DNA from: DASYRX01 sp035253645
GTDB taxonomy: Bacteria > Gemmatimonadota > Gemmatimonadetes > Gemmatimonadales > Gemmatimonadaceae
Direction of reading: 5' to 3'
NCBI GenBank assembly: GCA_035253645.1
Contig: DATFBW010000121.1
Span: forward strand, 1 to 13,082
DNA: 13,082 nt
Position 1 is the stretch's first letter. Every line of letters starts with the position of its first letter. The position numbers and the translations under genes are program-made. Below, piece by piece: positions 7,443 to 13,082 of this stretch. The notes beneath the pieces are model-generated. The model ran no database searches, had not been told where the DNA came from, and worked only from the letters and a program-made list of their open reading frames with translations.

Positions 7443-7542
7443 AATACGATACCTAACGATCGCGGGCACTAGCATTCGAGCGCAGCGCGCGAATGCTAGC
7501 GCCCGCATTGTTTAGGTATCGTATTTCAAGATCCGACCCCGG
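7426..7542. repeat. 117-bp near-perfect inverted repeat between phoU and ppx (possible REP/RAYT-derived or MITE-like element)
   Basis: Bases 7426-7478 pair with 7490-7542 with only five mismatches in 53 positions (at 7457, 7458, 7460, 7461 and 7468). The centre is at 7484 and the spacer of 11 nt can itself form a small GC stem. The outer 31 bp of each arm (7426-7456 and 7512-7542, CCGGGGTCGG to ACCTAA) match perfectly. The arms contain GGGGTCGGATCTTGAAATAC. I recall similar GGGGTC(A/G)GATCTTGAAATACG ends bordering REP-associated (Y1 family) transposases in unrelated bacteria, but could not check this. The phoU stop TGA (7440-7442) lies within the left arm. In RNA it would form a very strong hairpin that could end, attenuate or stabilise the pst transcript. 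There is no U-tract directly after it, so it is not a typical intrinsic terminator. Confidence 0.9.
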
Positions 7543-7558
7543 CGGTTAATTTTGGGAC

Positions 7559-9253
7559 ATGGCTGAAGGCCGCCCTCCGGCCCACCCCCAGCGGGCTTCC
7601 CGCGCGCGTTCGACAGTGCCTCGCGGCAATGGAGCAGCACCCCCAGCCCCGGGGAAAGTCGCGTCACCTAACGCTACCCCTGCAGCGCGCGACGGCTCCG
7701 TCCGCCTCGCCGCGATAGACATCGGTTCGAACTCCATCCGGCAGATCGTCGCGGACGTCTCACGCGGAGGTGCGATCCGCATCGTCGACGAGATGAAGGC
7801 GGCGCCGCGGTTGGGTTCGGGGCTCGAAAAAGCGCACCGTTTGAACGAGGCCGCGATGCGCAACGCCTTCGAAGCCATTGATCGCATGGCGACCCTCGCG
7901 CGCCACCTGGGCGCCGAACGGGTTGAAGCAGTGGCGACGAGCGCCGTACGAGAGGCCGAAAACGGCCCGCAATTCCTCGATCGCGTTAGGCGGCGCTCCA
8001 GCATCCCCGTGCGTGTTCTGCGCGGTGAGGACGAGGCCCGTCTCGGCTTCCGCAGTGCGCTGGCGCACTTCGATCTCGGCGTCGGCCGCGCAGTGGTCGT
8101 CGACATCGGCGGGGGCTCAGTGGAGCTCGCCCTGAGCGCCGATGGCCTCATCGATCGCCTCATTTCCCTGCCCTTCGGTGCGATCCGCCTAACGGAGCGG
8201 TTCCTGCGCGCGCGGCCCCGACGCAAGGACGTGCGCAAGTTGCGGACATACGTGCGTGATGCTATCCGGAAGCTGCTCCCGGTAAAGGACTGGCGAGGCG
8301 CTCAGCTCATCGGTTCTGGCGGCACGTTCACGAACCTCGGGGCGATGTACCTCGCCCGGCAGGGTGTCCCATACGTGGGCCGAGTGCACGGGACGCGCGT
8401 GCAGCGCGAAGATCTGGAGCACGTGATCGAAACGCTGCAGGAGATGACGCCCGAGGAGCGCGCCGGTGTGCCAGGACTGAACCCGGCTCGTGCCGACATC
8501 ATCCTCGGCGGTCTGGTAGTCGCCGCGGAGATCATGGCACGCCTCGAGGCGCGCCACCTGACGGTTTCCGGTTATGGGATTCGTGAAGGCTTATTGCTCG
8601 AGATGGCGCGTGTCGCGCCGAAGCCGGCCGATCCGGGCGAGGCGCGTGAGCGGTCGGTTCTTTCGTTCGCGGAGCGGTGCCACTACGAGGTCGGTCATTC
8701 ACACCATGTCCGCGACCTGGCGCTCCAGTTGTTCGATGCCGTCGGGACGCGCCTCGGATGCGACGGCGCCGATCGGCGGATCCTGGCCGATGCGGCGTTG
8801 CTGCACGATGTGGGTTATCACATCAACTACGAGAACCATCACAAGCACTCGTACCACCTGATCCTGCACGCCGACTTGTTAGGCCTCGCCCCCGAAGAGC
8901 AGGTCGCTATCGCGCACGTGGCGCGCTATCACCGAGGCGCCGCACCCAAGCGCACACATGAAGCGTTCGCGCAGCTCGACCGTGGTTGGCAGCGCCGAGT
9001 GCGTCGCCTGTCGGCCATCCTGCGCGTGGCGGACGGCTTCGACCGTGGCCACGCAAGCGCGGTGCGCAAGATCAAAGTACGCTGGAGCGAGCGCGCACTG
9101 CGCCTAACGCCAATGCCAGCTTCCAAAGTGCGCAATTTGCGCCTCGAGCTCTGGGGAGCGAGCCGCAAAGCCAAGTTGCTTGAAAAGGTGTCCGGTGTCC
9201 CGGTGGAGGTCGTGGGCACGGACGGCAAAGTCGTGCGCGGCGGGCGCGACTAG
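7559..9253 (+). CDS. ppx: Ppx/GppA family exopolyphosphatase with C-terminal HD domain
   Basis: The protein likely releases phosphate from polyphosphate, or acts on pppGpp as GppA; the two cannot be separated by eye. The N-terminal ASKHA fold shows AAIDIGSNSIRQIV (51-64), the GEDEARL segment (156-162) that aligns with the family's GxEEARL around the catalytic Glu, VDIGGGSVEL (181-190) and IGSGGTFTNLG (251-261). A C-terminal HD-like domain follows, with GHSHHVRDLA (379-388), LLHDVGYHI (414-422) and RVADGFDRGH (489-498). The 564 residues suit the long Ppx form. The first 45 residues are Pro/Ala/Arg-rich and look non-domain. No good Shine-Dalgarno precedes ATG 7559, and an in-frame GTG at 7616 is an alternative start. 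The gene is separated from phoU by the large inverted repeat and ends against ppk1. Three exact CGTTAGGC octamers and two near matches fall in it. Confidence 0.92.
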   Translation: MAEGRPPAHPQRASRARSTVPRGNGAAPPAPGKVASPNATPAARDGSVRLAAIDIGSNSIRQIVADVSRGGAIRIVDEMKAAPRLGSGLEKAHRLNEAAMRNAFEAIDRMATLARHLGAERVEAVATSAVREAENGPQFLDRVRRRSSIPVRVLRGEDEARLGFRSALAHFDLGVGRAVVVDIGGGSVELALSADGLIDRLISLPFGAIRLTERFLRARPRRKDVRKLRTYVRDAIRKLLPVKDWRGAQLIGSGGTFTNLGAMYLARQGVPYVGRVHGTRVQREDLEHVIETLQEMTPEERAGVPGLNPARADIILGGLVVAAEIMARLEARHLTVSGYGIREGLLLEMARVAPKPADPGEARERSVLSFAERCHYEVGHSHHVRDLALQLFDAVGTRLGCDGADRRILADAALLHDVGYHINYENHHKHSYHLILHADLLGLAPEEQVAIAHVARYHRGAAPKRTHEAFAQLDRGWQRRVRRLSAILRVADGFDRGHASAVRKIKVRWSERALRLTPMPASKVRNLRLELWGASRKAKLLEKVSGVPVEVVGTDGKVVRGGRD

Positions 9254-9259
9254 CTAGTC
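9248..9259. other. 12-bp palindrome formed by abutting ppx and ppk1 stop codons
   Basis: GACTAGCTAGTC is a perfect palindrome. The ppx stop TAG is 9251-9253 and the ppk1 stop (CTA on the plus strand) is 9254-9256, so the two genes converge with no base between them. Both proteins end Arg-Asp-stop because the palindrome is read from each side. No hairpin terminator with a U-tract is visible here, so each transcript must run into the other gene. Confidence 0.9.
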
Positions 9260-11470
9260 ACGGCGGTCGGGGGAGACACGTCGCCCGCGCGGCCGCGCCG
9301 CGGTCCTCCCATGTTTCCCGTTGCGCTTCGCGGTTGTCGTCGCCGGCAGCTCTGCAGTCGTTACGCGCGGCTCGGCGCGCTCTCTGCCCCAAGCATCGCG
9401 CAGTAAGCGTAATTGCGAGGCACGTTCTTCTTCGGCTTCTCCGCCAATTCCGGGCTGACGCTGGGTGTAGTGCCCGTCGGCGTTCAGATCCCACGCTTGC
9501 CGATTGTCCGTGAGATACGTTTCCACCAAGGTGCGGAGGCGCTCATGTTGCGCCGCATCTTCTACAGGCACGACTGCTTCAACTCGCCGATCCAGGTTCC
9601 GCGGCATCCAGTCGGCCGAGCCGATGTAGTATTCGCCCTGCCCCCCATTCGCGAAATACATGAGGCGCGAGTGCTCGAGAAACCGCCCCACGATGCTGAT
9701 CACGCGGATCCTCTCGCTCACCCCCTCGACACCGGGACGCAGACAGCAGATGCCGCGCACGATCAGATCGATCTCGACGCCGGCGCGTGACGCGTCGTAA
9801 AGCGCCGCGATGATTTCCGCGTCGACCAGGGCGTTCACCTTGGCGATGATGCGCGCCGGCTGCCCTGCTCGCGCATGTTCGGCCTCGCGTCGTATGAGCG
9901 ACAGGAATCGATCGCGCATGTTCGCCGGAGCGACGAGTAGCCGGCGGTAGGTTTTCTGCCGCGAGAAGCCGGTCAGCAAGTTGAACAACTCACTTACGTC
10001 GTTGCCGATGTCCGGCTTGCACGTGAACAGTCCGAAATCCGTGTAGGTGCGTGCCGTTTTGGAGTTGTAGTTCCCCGTGCCGATGTGCACATAGCGCCGG
10101 ATGCCATCGGCCTCGCGCCTAACGACCAGCGCTACTTTGGCGTGGGTCTTGAGCCCAGGAAGGCCATAGGCGACGTGCACGCCGAAGTTTTCCAGCGTCC
10201 GCGCCCAGGTGATGTTGTTCACCTCGTCGAACCGCGCCTGCAGCTCAACGAGCACGGCGACCTGCTTTCCACGCTGGGCCGCTTCTGTAAGCGCCCGGAC
10301 GATCGCCGTGTCGCCAGAAGTGCGATACAGGGTGAGCTTGATGGCCATCACATGATCGTCCTGTGCGGCAGTCTCGAAAAACCGCTCGACGGATGCCCCG
10401 AACGATTCGTATGGATGATGCACGAGGATATCACGTTCGCGGATGCTGTCGAAGATCGACCTGTCTGCGTCCCGCAACTCAACCGGCACGCTGGGCGAAA
10501 ACGGCAGATCCCGCAAATCAAGGATGTCTATCGTCGCCAGACTCATCAGGTCGCCCAACTCGAGCAAGGGTCCACCTTCGTGCACATCGCGCGCGGCTAA
10601 CGGGACGATCTCGGAATCCGCGACGTCGCGTAACTCATCCAGCAATAGGGATCGCAAGTGCGGCGGCATCCCTTCCTGTACCTCGAGACGGACGACTTCG
10701 CCGAAACGCCGCTGAAACAGCTGCTCTTCGATCATCGCGAGCAAATCGTCCGGCTCGTCGGGAGCGGGAACGTCGAGGTCGGAGTATCGCGTGATCCGGA
10801 AGGCGTACCATCCGAGAATCTGCATGCCCTGGAAGAGCTCACCGAGGTGCGCTCCGATCACGTCCTCCAGCGGCACGAAGACGTTAGGCGTGGAGGTAGG
10901 GACCCAGCGGGGGAGGCTCTTGGGAACTTTTACGCGCGCAAAACGGGCCCCATCCCACTCCGGATCGTTGATCGCCACTGCCAGCGACAACGACAGATTG
11001 GAGATATACGGAAACGGGTGACCTGGATCGACGGCGAGCGGCGTGAGCACAGGAAAGACTTCGCGCTCGAAAAAAGCGTCGATCCCGACACGATCTTCAG
11101 CGGGCAGCTCGTGATACCTAACGAGCTTCACACCGCGTTCCGCCAGAGCGGGCAACACCTCGGCAAAGAGCGTGCGCTGCTGGCGAGCTACGAGCTCGCG
11201 GACGCGCACCTCGATCGCGTCCAGTTGCGCCTGTGCCGACATGCCGTCGGCTGACGTCTGTAGCACTCCGGCGGCCACCTGACGCCGCAGGCCCGCCACT
11301 CGCACCATGTAGAACTCGTCGAGGTTCGTGCTGAAGATCGACAAGAACTTGAGCCGTTCGAGTAGCGGAGTTCGCGGATCCTCGGCTTCGTGTAGAACGC
11401 GAGCGTTGAACTCGAGCCAGCTCAGCTCGCGGTTGAGATACAGCGGGGATGTTACAGCAGATGTGGTCAT
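9254..11470 (-). CDS. ppk1: Polyphosphate kinase 1
   Basis: Ppk1 reversibly transfers the gamma phosphate of ATP onto polyphosphate and is the main enzyme of phosphate storage. All parts are visible in 738 residues. The N-terminal domain has LNRELSWLEFNARVL (12-26) and FSTNLDEFYMVRVAG (46-60). The catalytic core has LTLYRTSG (379-386) and GLPGLKTHAK (436-445) with the autophosphorylated-type His443. It continues with YVHIGTGNYN (460-469), the second catalytic-region His600 in RFLEHSRLMYF (596-606), and YIGSADWMPRNLDRRVEA (615-632). About 45 extra C-terminal residues, basic and low-complexity (KRNGKHGRTAARPRGRR), follow the usual end near 690. The ATG at 11470 gives the expected N-terminus, although no clear Shine-Dalgarno precedes it. 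It runs in the same direction as pit and DUF47, 139 bp downstream of pit, and is convergent with ppx. Confidence 0.96.
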   Translation of the reverse strand: MTTSAVTSPLYLNRELSWLEFNARVLHEAEDPRTPLLERLKFLSIFSTNLDEFYMVRVAGLRRQVAAGVLQTSADGMSAQAQLDAIEVRVRELVARQQRTLFAEVLPALAERGVKLVRYHELPAEDRVGIDAFFEREVFPVLTPLAVDPGHPFPYISNLSLSLAVAINDPEWDGARFARVKVPKSLPRWVPTSTPNVFVPLEDVIGAHLGELFQGMQILGWYAFRITRYSDLDVPAPDEPDDLLAMIEEQLFQRRFGEVVRLEVQEGMPPHLRSLLLDELRDVADSEIVPLAARDVHEGGPLLELGDLMSLATIDILDLRDLPFSPSVPVELRDADRSIFDSIRERDILVHHPYESFGASVERFFETAAQDDHVMAIKLTLYRTSGDTAIVRALTEAAQRGKQVAVLVELQARFDEVNNITWARTLENFGVHVAYGLPGLKTHAKVALVVRREADGIRRYVHIGTGNYNSKTARTYTDFGLFTCKPDIGNDVSELFNLLTGFSRQKTYRRLLVAPANMRDRFLSLIRREAEHARAGQPARIIAKVNALVDAEIIAALYDASRAGVEIDLIVRGICCLRPGVEGVSERIRVISIVGRFLEHSRLMYFANGGQGEYYIGSADWMPRNLDRRVEAVVPVEDAAQHERLRTLVETYLTDNRQAWDLNADGHYTQRQPGIGGEAEEERASQLRLLRDAWGRERAEPRVTTAELPATTTAKRNGKHGRTAARPRGRRVSPDRRD

Positions 11471-11574
11471 GAACCGCGAATCCAGATGCTCTCGGCGAGG
11501 GTGCGGAAAGCACGCTCGTCTAAGATAGCTCCAAAAGGATTGGCTCGGATGGAGCCGCCGGGCATGCCGGTCAC

Positions 11575-11606
11575 GGCTTTGTAAAGCCTTTAGGCTTCAG
11601 GCTTTA
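11575..11606 (-). repeat. Clustered AAAGCC/GGCTTT short repeats with alternative hairpins, possible pit terminator
   Basis: Just after the pit stop, the minus strand reads a run of 7-bp-like units (TAAAGCC, TGAAGCC, TAAAGGC). Two hairpins compete. TAAAGCCT (11582-11589) pairs with AGGCTTTA (11599-11606) across a 9-nt loop, and GGCTT (11575-11579) pairs with AAGCC (11584-11588) across a 4-nt loop. There is no long U-tract, so termination is only possible. The rest of the 11471-11609 gap shows no feature I can support; a ppk1 promoter may lie there. Confidence 0.4.
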
Positions 11607-11609
11607 GCG

Positions 11610-12641
11610 CTATTTGAAGACGAGGTCGAGGATGCCAAGGCCCAGGGCGGCGATCAGGGCGGCCGCTGGGATGGTGAGTAGCCAGGCCCATACGATGCGC
11701 CCCGCGACGCCCCAACGCACCGCTGACAGGCGGTTCACGGCGCCCACGCCTACGATCGAGCCCGTGATCGTATGTGTGGTGCTTACGGGAATTCCAAATC
11801 GCGTGGCCAAGAGGATTGTGAATGCTCCCGCGGTCTCCGCGCACGCCCCGCCAACTGGGCGCAGCTTCGTGATGCGCGTACCCATGGTATGCACGATCCG
11901 CCACCCACCCAGGAGGGTGCCTAACGCGATGGCCGTGTACGCGCCCATTTCGATCCACAGGGGGATATGGTTCGCGTCGCGCAGATACAGGTGCCGGAGC
12001 CAACCCTGCTCGTTCGCGAACGTGGCCTGTGTCGAGACGAGCAGGCCGACGATGATTCCCATGGTTTTCTGTGCATCGTTGGCGCCGTGCGACAACGAGA
12101 ACAACGCCGCGCTGCCTAACTGCAAGCGGCGGAACAGCGCATCAACCCGCGCCGGCGACACGTTCCGAAAGATCCAGTATACCGCCGTCATGAGCCCGAA
12201 GCCGGTCATCAAGCCGATGACTGGCGACAGAACGATGAACAGCAAGGTCTTGATCCATCCGGACGCGATGATGGCGTCAAACCCCGCTTTGGCAACCGCA
12301 GCACCGGCGTAACCGCCTAACAACGCATGTGACGAGCTACTCGGCAGCCCATAAAACCAGGTGATGAGGTTCCAGATGATCGCACCGCTCAAACCGGCAA
12401 GGATGACGTTGGGCGTCACCGCGCTGATGTCGATCATCCCCGCGCCGATGGTCTTGGCCACTGCAGTGCCCACGGTGAACGCCGCGACGAAATTGAAAAA
12501 CGCCGCCCAAACGACCGCGGTAATCGGGCTCAGGACGCGAGTTCCCACGACCGTGGCGATCGAATTCGCCGAATCGTGAAAACCGTTGATGAAGTCGAAG
12601 ACGAACGCGACCGCGACGATCGCGATGACGTACGAGACCAC
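11610..12641 (-). CDS. pit: Low-affinity inorganic phosphate transporter, PiT family
   Basis: This is an inner-membrane permease that imports phosphate (as metal-phosphate in characterised Pit) driven by the proton gradient, complementing the ATP-driven Pst system. The 343 residues are hydrophobic with about ten membrane segments. The two PiT signatures are present as inverted halves: FDFINGFHDSANSIATVVGTR (15-35) and SHGANDAQKTMG (184-195). The Ser/Thr-His motifs GLPSSSSHALLGG (98-110) and GIPVSTTHTITGS (283-295) are also seen. I chose the GTG at 12641, which starts 2 nt after the upstream stop and gives the usual short N-terminus. A longer frame from 12737 would lie inside the upstream gene and add a non-hydrophobic Arg-rich tail. 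Two near matches and one exact copy of the CGTTAGGC motif encode Leu-Gly with TTA. Confidence 0.94.
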   Translation of the reverse strand: MVSYVIAIVAVAFVFDFINGFHDSANSIATVVGTRVLSPITAVVWAAFFNFVAAFTVGTAVAKTIGAGMIDISAVTPNVILAGLSGAIIWNLITWFYGLPSSSSHALLGGYAGAAVAKAGFDAIIASGWIKTLLFIVLSPVIGLMTGFGLMTAVYWIFRNVSPARVDALFRRLQLGSAALFSLSHGANDAQKTMGIIVGLLVSTQATFANEQGWLRHLYLRDANHIPLWIEMGAYTAIALGTLLGGWRIVHTMGTRITKLRPVGGACAETAGAFTILLATRFGIPVSTTHTITGSIVGVGAVNRLSAVRWGVAGRIVWAWLLTIPAAALIAALGLGILDLVFK

Positions 12642-12643
12642 GG

Positions 12644-13082
12644 TCAGGAGTGCTTGACGGCGATACTCTCGAGCACGATGCCGACCGTTTGGCACTGGTC
12701 GATCGCTCGCTCTAGCGTGTCGTACAGCTCCTTCCACTTCATGATTTCGATGGGATCTGCGTCCGTCTGAAAAAGTCCGCCGACAGCGGTGTGGTAAATC
12801 GCATCCCCATCTTCCTCGAGCCGTTTTACATCGCGCGACACGCGCCCCACGTTTTGCGGCTGCTTGATCTCACGCACACCATGCGCGAGCTGACCGGCAC
12901 ACCGCGCGAGGATCTCCGACATTTGGCGCGCTGGTTCGCGCGTCGTGCTGATGTGAAACATGACGGCTCGCCGTGCCGTGCCGTCGATGAGGTCGACGAC
13001 GTTATCGAGCTCGCTCGCAAGTCGCAGGATATCTTCGCGATCCAGAGGCGTCACGAATGAGCGGTTGATACGCAAGGCGATT
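12644..13082 (-). CDS. DUF47 / PhoU-like Pit accessory protein, 5'-truncated by window edge
   Basis: The visible 146 residues are the C-terminal two thirds of a PhoU-like DUF47 protein. The diagnostic motif NRSFVTPLDREDILRLASELDNVVDLIDG is near the left of the visible part, followed by helical sequence ending LYDTLERAIDQCQTVGIVLESIAVKHS. The TTG at 13073-13075 is an internal leucine. The frame stays open to the edge (IALRINRSF), matching the family, so the real start is outside. The stop is 2 nt before the pit start, so the two are almost certainly co-transcribed. DUF47-Pit pairs are common and the small protein is thought to regulate the permease; this is family knowledge, not shown here. 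With PhoU it gives the region two PhoU-fold regulators, one per transporter. Confidence 0.92.
   Translation of the reverse strand, partial: IALRINRSFVTPLDREDILRLASELDNVVDLIDGTARRAVMFHISTTREPARQMSEILARCAGQLAHGVREIKQPQNVGRVSRDVKRLEEDGDAIYHTAVGGLFQTDADPIEIMKWKELYDTLERAIDQCQTVGIVLESIAVKHS

Larger units (their letters stand above)
150..11926. repeat. Dispersed octamer CGTTAGGC/GCCTAACG, 18 exact copies
   Basis: CGTTAGGC on the plus strand starts at 150, 1640, 3309, 3549, 3978, 4658, 6377, 7147, 7984 and 10882. Its complement GCCTAACG starts at 1236, 2542, 5314, 5571, 8187, 9102, 10117 and 11919. Five further sites keep the core CCTAACG (1003, 6702, 7452, 7667, 11117), and three keep GTTAGGC/GCCTAAC (8878, 12114, 12315). 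With equal base use, about 0.4 exact octamers would be expected on both strands of 13 kb. All exact octamers lie in genes, on either strand; one core copy (7452) is in the intergenic inverted repeat. Spacing between core sites is about 0.2-1.0 kb. The copies are not homologous outside the core, so this is a short recurring signal, not a transposed repeat. Confidence 0.9.

Noticed and set aside
7426..7542. Ordinary intrinsic terminator for the pst operon
   Set aside because: The arms are over 50 bp and there is no U-tract directly after the stem. It fits a mobile or REP-like element better, though it may still affect transcription.
7546..8238. 230-codon open frame on the minus strand
   Set aside because: It is antisense to ppx and composed mostly of Arg, Ser and Ala; a shadow of the GC-rich coding strand.
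10085..10600. 171-codon open frame on the plus strand
   Set aside because: It is antisense to the catalytic core of ppk1 and shows no recognisable motifs.
11614..12312. 232-codon open frame on the plus strand
   Set aside because: It is antisense to pit, which has unmistakable PiT motifs. Long opposite frames are common in GC-rich genes.
12642..12737. N-terminal extension of pit
   Set aside because: It overlaps the DUF47 coding sequence and is polar and Arg-rich. PiT proteins start close to the first hydrophobic segment.

Overview
The window is a compact phosphate-handling island from a GC-rich Gram-negative-type bacterium. The organism is probably a member of Gemmatimonadota. That rests on the look of the secreted protein at the left edge, which resembles proteins I know from Gemmatimonadota and Bacteroidota, together with high GC and a lipoprotein PstS. 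It is an inference from memory, not a database result.

Layout: (1) 2-1366 (+) is the 3' part of a large secreted repeat-type protein, open at the left edge. (2) 1374-2030 (+) is an unrecognised small exported protein. (3) 2031-2159 is a regulatory gap with a candidate Pho box and a clear pstS ribosome binding site. (4) 2160-7442 (+) is a tightly overlapping operon, pstS-pstC-pstA-pstB1-pstB2-phoU. It has two different PstB ATPases in tandem, and four of its five gene junctions are 4-bp GTGA/ATGA overlaps. (5) 7392-7542 holds a 9-bp tandem repeat in the 3' end of phoU, running directly into a 117-bp near-perfect inverted repeat. (6) 7559-9253 (+) is an exopolyphosphatase/GppA-type phosphatase with an HD domain. 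(7) 9254-11470 (-) is polyphosphate kinase ppk1, tail to tail with ppx and with no base between the stop codons. (8) 11610-13082 (-) is a low-affinity phosphate permease (Pit), preceded by its PhoU-like DUF47 partner, which is cut by the right edge.

Together the genes cover high-affinity uptake (PstSCAB), signalling or uptake control (PhoU, DUF47), low-affinity uptake (Pit), and storage and mobilisation of phosphate as polyphosphate (Ppk1, Ppx). The sensor kinase and response regulator (PhoR/PhoB) are not in the window.

The most unusual signal is not a gene. The octamer CGTTAGGC (complement GCCTAACG) occurs 18 times exactly in 13 kb, and its 7-bp core CGTTAGG 23 times. It falls on both strands, is fairly evenly spaced, lies almost entirely inside genes, and forces rare TTA, CTA and AGG codons. 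It behaves like a genome-wide iterated signal (compare HIP1 or DNA uptake sequences) and I know of no description of it.
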